Below are positions 54,881 through 63,690 of a DNA stretch of 64,000 nt, piece after piece (position 1 is the stretch's first letter; each line of letters opens with the position of its first letter). Position numbers and translations under genes: made by a program. Source of the DNA: Thiomonas bhubaneswarensis (GTDB lineage Bacteria > Pseudomonadota > Gammaproteobacteria > Burkholderiales > Burkholderiaceae_C); NCBI RefSeq assembly GCF_001418255.1, contig NZ_LIPV01000003.1, positions 285,525 through 349,524 on the forward strand. The letters run 5' to 3'. The notes beneath the pieces were generated by a model. That model did not search any database and was not told where the DNA came from. It saw only the letters and a list, made by a program, of their open reading frames with translations.

Positions 54881-56263
54881 GATCGCCGTCCACAGATAAA
54901 GGTAGAGGGTATTGAGGTCGCTGGCGTTGGTGCCGGCACCGTCAAAATTGGTTCGGGCTCCAAGGTACTTGTTGAACATGGTGTACTGCAAGCCGATCCG
55001 AAGGTTTTTCTCGGGATTGACCCAACTCTTGCCGAATGGGTTCCAGTCCACCTCGAACACGGCGCCGCTGGTGTTGGGGCTGTTGGTGCGAGAGCTGTAG
55101 CCCGCACCGTAGACCGCGGCGTCCGACGAACCCGTGGTGCTGAATAGCCCGGCGGTCGCACCGTAGGTATTGTTCCACCAGTACGACACGTTGATGTTGG
55201 CGGTGTTCAGGGTGTTGGTGGCGTTGCTCGCGTTGCCCTGTTGCAGCGCCTGATTCAGGCTCTGTCGCTCGTGCATATAGATGGCATTGGCCGTGATGAC
55301 ATTGGGGCCGCCGTTCAGGAACTGGTAAGTGGCGTCCAGACCGATATCGCGGTAGTCGTCAGTGGGCAGGCCCGGAAGGCCGCTGGTGTTGATGCGGGCG
55401 TCAAAGCCGAGCAATCCAGCCTCGAACACATGCGGGCCGACCGTTTTGGAATACCACAGCCGCCAATAAGGCGCCTCGCCCTGCAAAGAGGCGTTGCCCG
55501 CGTGCAGCATGTTGGCCCAGTAGGTCGAAAGGTTGTGATACGCGCCTACCTCGGCATACCAGCTGTTGTCGATCAGGGTGTAAGCGGTGGCGCCGACCAC
55601 GCTCTGCCCCAGGTTGTAGACGATCGGCGTGACCGGCGGACCGCTGGTGCCGAAAGGCGGCGCCATATAGCTGTACTGCCAGGCCGGGGTCGTGTTCCAG
55701 ACGTCCGACAAGGTGGGGTTGTTGTTCAGGCTCATGCCGAACAGACCGCTGGTCGAGCCCAATGAGTAGCCATGGGCATAGCGCAGTTCGGTGTTGTCCC
55801 AGGCCAGGTTTTGCGAGCCGGGGTCGGAGTAGGTGGCCTGCCCCAGCATGCCCAGATGATCGGTGATGCGCCCGGCCAGGAAGACCGAGGCCTGCTGCAG
55901 GGCGGTGAAGTTGTCGTTGGCGCTGAAGCCAGCAGGCGGCGGATTCTGGTCCGTGGCGGTATGGGTGTACGAAGCCACCAGCATGGCCGACAGCGGAAGA
56001 TGCTTCTTGCCGTCGCTCAGGGTGTAGCCGTCGAGCTTGAAAGCGCGGCCGAAGGGCGTGAGCTGCGGCCCGAAGCCCCCGACGTGGCAGGCGATGCAGT
56101 CTTGTCCGGTCTGGCGCGCGAACGCTGGTACGGCCTGGGCAGGCGCGGCCCACAGGAGCACGGCCACCAGGCCGACAAGGCTGGCCACGCCTTGGCGCAA
56201 CCGTGCGCGGAATGGGCGGAAGGGGGTTGAAAGCCGAGGGAGTGAACGTAAGGCGAGGAACAT
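54878..56263 (-). CDS. cytochrome c-porin fusion protein, Cyc2-like outer membrane cytochrome
   Basis: A 461-residue protein with a signal peptide (cleaved about residue 44, AQA), a short mono-heme c segment VPAFARQTGQDCIACHVGG (Cys56, Cys59, His60) followed by LTPFGRAFKLDGYTLS, and a long C-terminal part of alternating, Trp/Tyr/Asn-rich strands typical of a beta-barrel. This plan resembles Cyc2, the iron-oxidising outer membrane cytochrome, and related uncharacterised fusions. Whether it oxidises iron is not shown. An FNR-like box is 118 bases upstream. Confidence 0.8.
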   Translation of the reverse strand: MFLALRSLPRLSTPFRPFRARLRQGVASLVGLVAVLLWAAPAQAVPAFARQTGQDCIACHVGGFGPQLTPFGRAFKLDGYTLSDGKKHLPLSAMLVASYTHTATDQNPPPAGFSANDNFTALQQASVFLAGRITDHLGMLGQATYSDPGSQNLAWDNTELRYAHGYSLGSTSGLFGMSLNNNPTLSDVWNTTPAWQYSYMAPPFGTSGPPVTPIVYNLGQSVVGATAYTLIDNSWYAEVGAYHNLSTYWANMLHAGNASLQGEAPYWRLWYSKTVGPHVFEAGLLGFDARINTSGLPGLPTDDYRDIGLDATYQFLNGGPNVITANAIYMHERQSLNQALQQGNASNATNTLNTANINVSYWWNNTYGATAGLFSTTGSSDAAVYGAGYSSRTNSPNTSGAVFEVDWNPFGKSWVNPEKNLRIGLQYTMFNKYLGARTNFDGAGTNASDLNTLYLYLWTAI

Positions 56264-56380
56264 GATGACCTCCGTGTGGTTCCTTCCCGCGTGGCTCCGG
56301 GTTCAAGTGCGACAACTCGGCGCACAACGCGAGAAGGGTTTTGTGATGAGGTCATTCTGTTCCCATCACTCCAGCTCCCG

Positions 56381-56394
56381 TTGACACAAGTCAA
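56381..56394. promoter_or_regulatory. candidate FNR/Dnr-family box
   Basis: TTGAC-ACAA-GTCAA is a perfect palindrome of the FNR/Dnr type, in the upstream region of the cytochrome-porin gene (start 56263). Confidence 0.45.
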
Positions 56395-56443
56395 AGACAT
56401 CAAAATACTTGAATGTAATCGTGTGTAACGCTCGACGACCGGT

Positions 56444-56716
56444 TCAGCCCATGTCACCGATCGCATCGATATACCGTTGCATGGCCTGCGCGCGGGAGGT
56501 GCCCCGTAGCGCGGCCCAGGCGTCCCATTTGGCACGGGCGACGAAGTCGGTCATGCCCGGACGCTCGCCCGACACGTCGCCGCTGCTGCCTTGTTTGTAG
56601 AGGGCGTAAAGCTGCAAAAGGGTGAGGTTGTCGGGGCGGGTGCTGAGCGTTTTGGAGCGAGCCACGGCGGCGTCGAAGGCTGTCTGAAGGTCGGCGGATA
56701 TCACGGCGCTGGTCAT
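56444..56716 (-). CDS. acyl-CoA-binding protein
   Basis: A 90-residue protein with the ACBP hallmarks: LLQLYALYKQGSSGDVSGERPG, AKWDAWAALRGTSRAQAMQRY (residues near 34-85) and the Tyr and Lys that bind the CoA phosphate. It buffers long-chain acyl-CoA in the cytoplasm. It lies between the cytochrome-porin gene (same strand, downstream) and the ABC transporter gene (divergent). Confidence 0.92.
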   Translation of the reverse strand: MTSAVISADLQTAFDAAVARSKTLSTRPDNLTLLQLYALYKQGSSGDVSGERPGMTDFVARAKWDAWAALRGTSRAQAMQRYIDAIGDMG

Positions 56717-56867
56717 AAAAAAGCACGATCGTTCGGAAAATGGCCATGATAAGGGTTAAGACCGCCCTCAGTCAGCGCCGATAGGCTGGCAAGCCCATGC
56801 TGTCATCTTGGAGCGGGCCTGCAGGCACAATGCCGCAGCCGCGTGTCTTTCAGGAGCTTTTCGATCC

Positions 56868-58727
56868 ATGCAGCCTCAAGCCTCTCCGCAGTCGTACCGC
56901 TTCGCCCTGCGCCATTTTTACGGTCTGGCCAAACCCTACCTGGTCTCGGAAGAAAAGAAGAAGGGCTGGGGTCTGCTGCTGCTGGTGCTGGCGATGAATC
57001 TGGCGCTGGTGTGGGTGAACGTCAAGCTCACGCAGTGGAACGGCGAGTTTTTCAATGCGCTGCAGGCCAAGAACTTCGGCGCGTTCAAGCAGTTGCTGCT
57101 GTTCTTCACCGCCTATGCCTTTCTTTACATCGCGCTTGCGGTGTATTCGCAATACTTTTTGCAGATGCTGCAGATCAGCTGGCGACGCTGGATGACCGAG
57201 GTGTTCCTCAAAGACTGGCTGGCAGGCGGCACGCACTACCGCATGTCGCTGCGGCAGGGCAACACCGACAACCCCGATCAGCGCATCGCCGACGACATCG
57301 GCGGTTTCATCAATGGCAGCCTGAATCTGTTTTTCGGCTTCGTCTCGTCGCTGGTGACGCTGTTTTCCTTCCTGTTCATGTTGTGGACGCTATCGGGTGC
57401 GGTCACGCTGATGGGCGTCACCATTCCCGGCTACATGGTGTGGGTGGCCATTCTGTATGCCGGGGTCGGCAGCGTGCTAGCGCATTGGGTGGGCAAGCCG
57501 TTGATCCGGCTGAACTTCTTTCAGCAGCGCTACGAGGCCGATTTTCGCTTCGGTCTGGCGCGCACCCGCGAGCACGACGAAGGCATCGCGCTCTACAACG
57601 GCGAGCAGCGCGAGCTGGCCGGGCACCGCGACCGCTTCGCCAACGTGTGGAGCAACTGGTGGGGCATCATGAAGCGGCAGAAGCTGTTCACCTGGTACAG
57701 CGCGTTCTACGGGCAACTGGCCATCATCTTCCCCATCCTCGTGGCCGCGCCGCGCTACTTTGCGGGGCAGATCCAGCTCGGCGGGCTGACGCAGACGGCG
57801 CAGGCCTTCGGCCAGGTGCAGGGCGCGCTGTCGTGGTTCATTGGGGCCTACACCAGCATCGCCGACTGGCGCGCCACGGTCGAGCGTTTGCAGACTTTCG
57901 TCGATGCCATGCAGCAGGCACAGATCCCGCCGCGCGAGCCGGTGCCGCCAACGCCTGCGGCTTTGCAGCCGGGTGGGGACATCGGCGCGGCCGGTGTGGT
58001 GCCGCTGCGCAGTGCGCGCGAATCGGTGGCGCTGGGCGATCTGCTGCTGCTCGCGCCCGACGGCAGACCGCTGCTGCAATGCGCGGGTGAGCACATCAGC
58101 CGAGGCCAGCACACCCTGTTCACCGGGCCGTCGGGAAGCGGCAAGAGCACGCTGGTGCGCTGGCTCGCCGGCATCTGGCCCTATGCGCTCAACGCGGCCC
58201 ATGCGCATGCGCCGTCGGGGCGCACCCTGTTTCTGCCGCAAAAGCCCTATCTGCCCCTGGGCACCCTCAAGCAGGCGCTGACCTATCCGCAAAACCCCGG
58301 TGATTTCAGCGCGGCACAAATCAGCGATGCCTTGCAGCTTGCTCGCGTGCCCTATCTGGAAGCGGCGCTGGAGCAGACCGACACCTGGATGCAGCGCCTC
58401 TCTCCCGGCGAACAGCAGCGCTTGGCCGTGGCGCGCGCGCTATTGATCGCCCCCGACTGGCTTTTCATGGATGAAGCCACCAGTGCCCTCGACGCGCCCA
58501 CCGAGCGTGCGATGTACGCCCTGTTGCGCCAGCGCCTGCCCGACACTACTCTGGTCAGTGTGGCGCATCGTGCCGGGGTGATCGACTTTCATGTGCAAAT
58601 CTATGCGGTTGAGGTCGATGCCACCGGTCAGGGTCCGGCGCGCATGCACAGGCGCGAGGCCGATCTCGCACGCAAGGCCGCGCTGGGAGAGGGTGGCATC
58701 GGGGATGCGCCAGCCTTTGCATCCTGA
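56868..58727 (+). CDS. SbmA/BacA-like ABC transporter with fused ATPase (YddA type)
   Basis: A 619-residue protein. Residues 1-340 hold six membrane helices of the SbmA/BacA-like family, with VNVKLTQWNGEFFNALQ, RWMTEVFLKDWLAGGTHYR and NPDQRIADDI. Residues 410-600 hold an ABC ATPase with Walker A GPSGSGKST, signature LSPGEQQRLAVARALL and Walker B LFMDEATSALD. The family includes peptide/vitamin B12 and very-long-chain fatty acid carriers. Start MQPQAS at 56868 is chosen over an upstream ATG at 56808. Confidence 0.88.
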   Translation: MQPQASPQSYRFALRHFYGLAKPYLVSEEKKKGWGLLLLVLAMNLALVWVNVKLTQWNGEFFNALQAKNFGAFKQLLLFFTAYAFLYIALAVYSQYFLQMLQISWRRWMTEVFLKDWLAGGTHYRMSLRQGNTDNPDQRIADDIGGFINGSLNLFFGFVSSLVTLFSFLFMLWTLSGAVTLMGVTIPGYMVWVAILYAGVGSVLAHWVGKPLIRLNFFQQRYEADFRFGLARTREHDEGIALYNGEQRELAGHRDRFANVWSNWWGIMKRQKLFTWYSAFYGQLAIIFPILVAAPRYFAGQIQLGGLTQTAQAFGQVQGALSWFIGAYTSIADWRATVERLQTFVDAMQQAQIPPREPVPPTPAALQPGGDIGAAGVVPLRSARESVALGDLLLLAPDGRPLLQCAGEHISRGQHTLFTGPSGSGKSTLVRWLAGIWPYALNAAHAHAPSGRTLFLPQKPYLPLGTLKQALTYPQNPGDFSAAQISDALQLARVPYLEAALEQTDTWMQRLSPGEQQRLAVARALLIAPDWLFMDEATSALDAPTERAMYALLRQRLPDTTLVSVAHRAGVIDFHVQIYAVEVDATGQGPARMHRREADLARKAALGEGGIGDAPAFAS

Positions 58728-58821
58728 CATCCCGCGCGTGCCGAAAAAAAGCCGCGCTGTCACGGATTTGAGGTCTGAAGCGTTAGAACACCATTCAGGC
58801 TACCCATTCGAGGGCTGTTCC

Positions 58822-59199
58822 ATGCGCCTTGCACATACCGTTTTTCGTCCCGCAGTCCTTCGGCGAAGCCTTGCAACCATCGCCTTGCCGACATTGGCAG
58901 CATTGGGTCTCGTCGGTTGCGTGGTAGCCCCGGTGCCACCGGCACAGTATGGCTACGGGGCGCCCGCCTACGACGTGGTCAACGTGCCGCCGCCTGCGCC
59001 GCAATACGAGGTGGTCGGCGTGGCGCCCTATCCCGGCGCGATCTGGATCAGCGGCTACTGGGGCTGGGTGAGTGGCCGCTACGTATGGAACCGGGGCTAC
59101 TGGCACGCCCCGCGCCCCGGCTACCACTGGGTGCCGCATAGATGGGTACCGCAAGGCGGCGGCTGGCGGGCACAGGGCGGGCGCTGGGAACGGCGCTGA
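58822..59199 (+). CDS. lipoprotein with YxWxxGYW repeats
   Basis: A 125-residue lipoprotein: signal peptide with lipobox LGLVGC, a Pro/Tyr-rich stretch, then repeated aromatic motifs (ISGYWGWVSGRYVWNRGYW, HWVPHRW) found in 'WXXGXW' surface proteins of betaproteobacteria. Such repeats may bind carbohydrates or metal, but no function is proven. It follows the ABC transporter gene at 94 bases. Confidence 0.75.
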   Translation: MRLAHTVFRPAVLRRSLATIALPTLAALGLVGCVVAPVPPAQYGYGAPAYDVVNVPPPAPQYEVVGVAPYPGAIWISGYWGWVSGRYVWNRGYWHAPRPGYHWVPHRWVPQGGGWRAQGGRWERR

Positions 59200-59306
59200 G
59201 GCGAGAGCGAGGCCTTTGCGTACTCAGTTGGTGCGCGCAAAGGCCGCCGAGCGTGGCATCCCCCCTGGCCACCCTGGAGTCGGTGCCTGGTTTGGAACTT
59301 GCTCAG

Positions 59307-59467
59307 GGCAACACTGAACAAGTCCCTTGCGCGCCGCACATCCGGCCAACGGGCGGTCTGCGGCGTTGCACATCCTCGCCATAGCGACGGCTATGGCTGT
59401 GGTGTGCGCCTTGTATCCCATCCCGTAACCCGGCGCGCAGCATCACAAGGACTGATTCAGTATTGCC
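59307..59467. mobile_element. MITE-like element with terminal inverted repeats
   Basis: The left end GGCAACACTGAACAAGTCC and the inverted right end GGCAATACTGAATCAGTCC (59449-59467 on the minus strand) match at 16 of 19 positions. An inner pair GCGCGCCG/CGGCGCGC follows, and the centre has a perfect hairpin GCCATAGC-GACG-GCTATGGC (59378-59397). No gene. It ends 26 bases before the ethanolamine permease start. Confidence 0.6.
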
Positions 59468-59493
59468 TTAGTTCACAACCAGGGAGGGTCCGC

Positions 59494-60918
59494 ATGTCCA
59501 GTGTTTCGACCGGAGGCCAGGTTGGCTCCGCATCTGCTTCTCAACTCCCCCGTGCCGTTAGCACGCTCCAGCTTTGGGCCATCGCCGTGGGTCTGGTGAT
59601 CTCCGGCGAATACTTCGGCTGGAGCTACGGCTGGGCCTCGGCGGGCACGCTGGGGTTTCTTGTCGCCACGCTGTTTGTCGCGGTGATGTACACCACCTTC
59701 ATCTTCAGTTTCACCGAGCTGACTTCCAGCATTCCGCACGCCGGGGGACCCTTTGCCTACAGCTTTCACGCCTTCGGGCCGACTGGGGGTTATCTGGCGG
59801 GCATGGCCACGCTGATTGAATTCGTGTTCGCACCGCCAGCCATCGCGCTGGCGATTGGCGCTTATCTGAACGTGCAGTTTCCGGCGCTCGATCCCAAGCT
59901 TGCGGCGGTCGGCGCGTTTGCCGTGTTCATGACCCTGAACATCTTGGGCGTGCGCATTGCTGCGACCTTCGAGCTGTTCATCACCCTGCTGGCGATTTTT
60001 GAGTTGCTGGTGTTCATGGGCGTAGTGTCTCCAGGCTTCTCGGTAGCGAACTTCGTCAAGGGCGGATGGGCTGGGCAGGATCACTTTTCCCTTGCCGCCA
60101 TTCCCGGCATTTTTGCGGCGATACCGTTTGCCATCTGGTTCTTCCTCGCCATCGAAGGCGTGGCCATGGCGGCGGAAGAAACGAAAAATCCGAAGCGCGC
60201 CATTCCCATCGCCTACATCGGCGGCATTCTCACCTTGGTCGCGCTGGCGCTGGGGGTCATGCTGTTCGCGGGCGGGGCAGGCGACTGGACCAAGCTGTCC
60301 AACATCAACGACCCGCTGCCACAGGCGATGAAAATGATCGTGGGCGAGCACAGCGGTTGGCTGCACATGCTGGTGTGGCTGGGTTTGTTCGGCCTGATCG
60401 CCTCGTTCCACGGCATCATACTGGGCTATTCCCGGCAGATTTTTGCGCAAGCCCGTGCCGGCTATCTGCCGCTCTGGCTGGCGGCGTTGCACCCGCGGTT
60501 CAAGACGCCGCACCGCGCCATTCTGGCGGGCGGCGTGATTGGCATTGCCGCGATTTTCAGCGACCAGTTGCTGCAATTCGGGGGGCAGAGTCTGACGGCC
60601 AATATCGTCACCATGTCGGTCTTCGGCGCGCTGCTCATGTACATTCTCAGCATGGCTGGCCTGCTGCGTCTGCGGGCGAAGGAGCCGGGACTGGCGCGCA
60701 GCTACAAAGTGCCGTTCTATCCCCTGTTTCCGCTCGTGGCCTTGCTGGGCGCGCTGATTTCCCTGGGAGCGATGGTCTGGTTCAACCCCTTGCTGGCTGC
60801 CGTGTTCTGCGGCATTCTGGCCGCAGGCTATGGTTATTTCCGCCTCACGGCCAGCCGTCGCCAGCATGCCGCATCGGACGTCTTGATCCAGCCTGCCGCG
60901 GCGTCGGCGGGGTCCTGA
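59494..60918 (+). CDS. ethanolamine permease (APC superfamily)
   Basis: A 474-residue protein with 12 membrane helices. LWAIAVGLVISGEYFGWSYGW and FAIWFFLAIEGVAMAAEETKNPKRAIP are characteristic of ethanolamine permeases (EutP/Eat type). AGGGAGGG precedes the ATG at 59494. Directly upstream of eutB and eutC, it is expected to import ethanolamine. Confidence 0.9.
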   Translation: MSSVSTGGQVGSASASQLPRAVSTLQLWAIAVGLVISGEYFGWSYGWASAGTLGFLVATLFVAVMYTTFIFSFTELTSSIPHAGGPFAYSFHAFGPTGGYLAGMATLIEFVFAPPAIALAIGAYLNVQFPALDPKLAAVGAFAVFMTLNILGVRIAATFELFITLLAIFELLVFMGVVSPGFSVANFVKGGWAGQDHFSLAAIPGIFAAIPFAIWFFLAIEGVAMAAEETKNPKRAIPIAYIGGILTLVALALGVMLFAGGAGDWTKLSNINDPLPQAMKMIVGEHSGWLHMLVWLGLFGLIASFHGIILGYSRQIFAQARAGYLPLWLAALHPRFKTPHRAILAGGVIGIAAIFSDQLLQFGGQSLTANIVTMSVFGALLMYILSMAGLLRLRAKEPGLARSYKVPFYPLFPLVALLGALISLGAMVWFNPLLAAVFCGILAAGYGYFRLTASRRQHAASDVLIQPAAASAGS

Positions 60919-60978
60919 GAGGCTGAGTCAATGGGGGCGGCAAACCGCCTCTTTTGCGGCTGTTCCAAACTTGATCCG

Positions 60979-62361
60979 ATGGCCTATAACCACACCGTCG
61001 GCGCCGTGCGCCATGTGTTTGCTGATCTCAAGACCCTGCTCGCCCGCGCCACGCCGCTGCGCTCGGGAGACGAGCTGGCGGGCGTGGCGGCGCGCAGCGC
61101 AGAAGAACGCATGGCCGCCCGCATGGCGCTGGCCGAGGTGCCACTGAGCACTTTTCTGCGCGAGGCCGTGGTGCCTGACGAGAGCGACGAGGTCACGCGC
61201 CTGATCGCCGACCGACACGACGCCGCCGCCTTCGCCCCGGTCGCGCACCTCACCGTGGGTGATTTCCGCGACTGGCTGCTGTCGGATGCGGCCGACACCC
61301 AGGCGCTCACCCTTCTCGCCCCCGGCCTCACGCCGGAGATGGTGGCCGCAGTGAGCAAGCTCATGCGCAATCAGGACCTGATTCTGGTGGCGCAGAAATG
61401 TCGGGTCATCAGCCGTTTCCGCAACACTCTGGGGCTGCCCGGACGCATGGCCGTGCGGCTGCAGCCCAACCATCCCACCGACGACACCGCGGGCATCGCC
61501 GCGTCCATCATCGACGGTTTGATGTACGGCAGCGGCGACGCGGTCATCGGCATCAATCCCGCGTCCGACAGTCTGTCGGCCATGGGCGCTTTGCTGCGCC
61601 TGATCGACGAGCTGCGCCAGCGCTACGCCGTGCCCACGCAAAGCTGCGTGCTGACTCATGTCACCAACACCCTGCGGCTCATCGATCAGGGCGCGCCGGT
61701 CGATCTGGTGTTTCAGTCGGTCGCGGGCACGCAGCAGGCCAACGCCAGCTTCGGCATCGACCTCGCCGTGCTGCGCGAAGCCCACGCCGCGGCCCTCAGC
61801 CTGAACCGCGGCACCGTGGGCGACAACGTCATGTACTTCGAAACCGGCCAGGGCAGCGCGCTATCCGCCGGGGCGCATCACGGCGTCGATCAGCAGACGC
61901 TCGAAGCCCGCGCCTATGCCGTGGCGCGCGAGTTCCGTCCGTTGCTGGTCAACACCGTGGTCGGCTTCATCGGCCCCGAATATCTGTACGACGGCAAGCA
62001 GATCATCCGCGCGGGGCTCGAAGACCACTTCTGCGGCAAACTGCTCGGCCTGCCCATGGGCTGCGACATCTGCTACACCAACCACGCCGAGGCCGATCAG
62101 GACGATATGGACACCCTGCTGACCCTGTTGAGTGTGGCCGGTGTGCACTTCATCATGGGCGTGCCCGGCGCCGACGACATCATGCTGAACTACCAGAGCA
62201 CCTCGTTTCACGATGCCCTCTATGTGCGTCAGGTGCTGGGCAAGCGCCGCGCGCCCGAGTTCGAGGACTGGCTGGTGGGCATGGGCATCGCCGATACGCA
62301 GGGCCGCATCGCCCCGCCCCGCGCCGGACAGCCCCTGCTCGAATTTGCCAACCCATGGTGA
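60979..62361 (+). CDS. eutB: ethanolamine ammonia-lyase large subunit
   Basis: A 460-residue TIM-barrel enzyme starting MAYNHTVGAVRHVFADLK, with LMRNQDLILVAQKCRVISRFRNT, DGLMYGSGDAVIGINP and the VGFIGPEYLYDGKQI region near the C-terminus. With EutC and adenosylcobalamin it splits ethanolamine into acetaldehyde and ammonia. Full length. Its stop overlaps the eutC start. Confidence 0.96.
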   Translation: MAYNHTVGAVRHVFADLKTLLARATPLRSGDELAGVAARSAEERMAARMALAEVPLSTFLREAVVPDESDEVTRLIADRHDAAAFAPVAHLTVGDFRDWLLSDAADTQALTLLAPGLTPEMVAAVSKLMRNQDLILVAQKCRVISRFRNTLGLPGRMAVRLQPNHPTDDTAGIAASIIDGLMYGSGDAVIGINPASDSLSAMGALLRLIDELRQRYAVPTQSCVLTHVTNTLRLIDQGAPVDLVFQSVAGTQQANASFGIDLAVLREAHAAALSLNRGTVGDNVMYFETGQGSALSAGAHHGVDQQTLEARAYAVAREFRPLLVNTVVGFIGPEYLYDGKQIIRAGLEDHFCGKLLGLPMGCDICYTNHAEADQDDMDTLLTLLSVAGVHFIMGVPGADDIMLNYQSTSFHDALYVRQVLGKRRAPEFEDWLVGMGIADTQGRIAPPRAGQPLLEFANPW

Positions 62362-63275
62362 ATGCGATGAATGCCAACCCGCGTCCCGCGCCGCTTCAGG
62401 CGCACGAAGCCGACACCGCTGTAGCCGTCACGGTTGCCCCGCCTGCCAGTGCGCAGCAGGCCGACCCCTGGGAGACACTGCGCCGCTTCACCTGTGCCCG
62501 CATCGCCCTGGGCCGCAGCGGCGGCAGCCTGCCCACCCGCGCGCTGCTCGACTTCGGCCAGGCCCACGCCCAGGCGCGCGACGCCGTGCACACGCCGCTG
62601 GACACCCAGACCTTGCAGGCCGCGCTGGTCGCCGCGGGCTTCGGCATGCCTGTGCTGGTGCACAGTGCAGCGGGCGATCGCGCCACCTACCTGCGCCGCC
62701 CCGATCTCGGCCGCCAGCTCGCCCTCGCCAGCCGTGCGGCACTGGCCGATCTGCATGCCGAGGCCTGCGATGTGCTGTTTGTGATTGCCGACGGTCTTTC
62801 CGCCCGCGCCGCGCAAACCCATGCGGTGCCTCTGCTGGAGCAGACGCGGCAGCGTCTGCCTGCGCAATGGCGCATCGGCCCGGTGCTCATCGCCACGCAG
62901 GCGCGTGTGGCGCTGGGCGATCACATCGGCGCGCTGCTGCATGCGCAGCAGGTGGTGGTGTGCATCGGCGAGCGCCCTGGTTTGAGCTCTCCCGACAGTC
63001 TGGGCCTCTATCTCACCCACGCCCCGCGCGTTGGCCTGACCGACGCCGACCGCAACTGCATCTCCAACGTCCGGCCCGAAGGCCTGCCCTATGCGAAGGC
63101 GGCACACAAGCTGGCGTATCTGCTGGCCGGGGCGCGGCGACTCGGCCAGTCCGGCGTGGGGCTGAAGGATGACAGCGACGACCGCTCCGAAGGGGGTCTG
63201 CCGCACGACGCGGATGCATACCGCACCGTCAGCGGCGAATGTCCAGCAGGCGAGGTGTCATCAAGCGATCAGTAG
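62355..63275 (+). CDS. eutC: ethanolamine ammonia-lyase small subunit
   Basis: A 306-residue protein with FTCARIALGRSGGSLPTRALLDF, VIADGLSARA, LGDHIGALLHAQQVVVCIGERPGLSSPDSLG in order and RNCISNVRPEGL, the EutC core that binds cobalamin with EutB. A 40-residue acidic C-terminal tail is added after the normal end. The ATG at 62355 overlaps eutB; a second ATG at 62367 is also possible. Confidence 0.95.
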   Translation: MVNAMNANPRPAPLQAHEADTAVAVTVAPPASAQQADPWETLRRFTCARIALGRSGGSLPTRALLDFGQAHAQARDAVHTPLDTQTLQAALVAAGFGMPVLVHSAAGDRATYLRRPDLGRQLALASRAALADLHAEACDVLFVIADGLSARAAQTHAVPLLEQTRQRLPAQWRIGPVLIATQARVALGDHIGALLHAQQVVVCIGERPGLSSPDSLGLYLTHAPRVGLTDADRNCISNVRPEGLPYAKAAHKLAYLLAGARRLGQSGVGLKDDSDDRSEGGLPHDADAYRTVSGECPAGEVSSSDQ

Positions 63276-63690
63276 GAACCCGGCGGCGCCTCATAGCCAC
63301 GCCACCGGGCTCGGGCCGCCGCAATGGCGCGCCCCACGGGCGCCTTGAAGGCATCGCGCCAGGGCGATAGGCCAGGTCCTACGGGGGACAGACCCAACTG
63401 GCGCAGTACGCGGTTGCACTGATGCACCCGGGCATGATGGCGGGTGAGTGCGGTGTAGAAGACCACGCCGATCGAGATGGATACGCCGTCTCCTGGACGC
63501 ACCCAGTCCGTGGTTGTGCGCGTCATGTGGGGGGACGTCGCGGGGAAGTAGACCCCATCTCCCGCAGCCACTTCGAAATCCGTGCCTCGGTCACGCAGGC
63601 GCTCGTCCAGCCGGACTTTTTCGAGCGAACCGTGCACGATGAAGTTTTCCACCTCCCGCGCGGCGACCACGTCGCGGCCCCGATGGCCAC
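63269..63690 (-). pseudogene. cupin-like domain protein, 5' end cut off by an IS21-type insertion
   Basis: The open frame from about 63690 to 63269 encodes roughly 138 residues with a cupin-like pattern (ENFIVHGSLEKVRLDERL, FEVAAGDGVYFPATSPHMTR, GDGVSISIGVVFYT), ending YEAPPGSY. The frame to its N-terminal side runs straight into the end of the mobile element without any start of its own, so the first part of the gene is missing. It overlaps the end of eutC by seven bases, convergently. Confidence 0.65.

Noticed and set aside
61565..61580. Palindrome CCGACAGTCTGTCGG within eutB
   Set aside because: It is inside conserved coding sequence, where codon constraints explain it, and it is not the REP arrangement.
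61398..62354. Long open frame inside eutB in another phase, continuous with eutC
   Set aside because: Only the part from 62355 on encodes EutC; the rest is an Arg/His/Ala-rich shadow of eutB.
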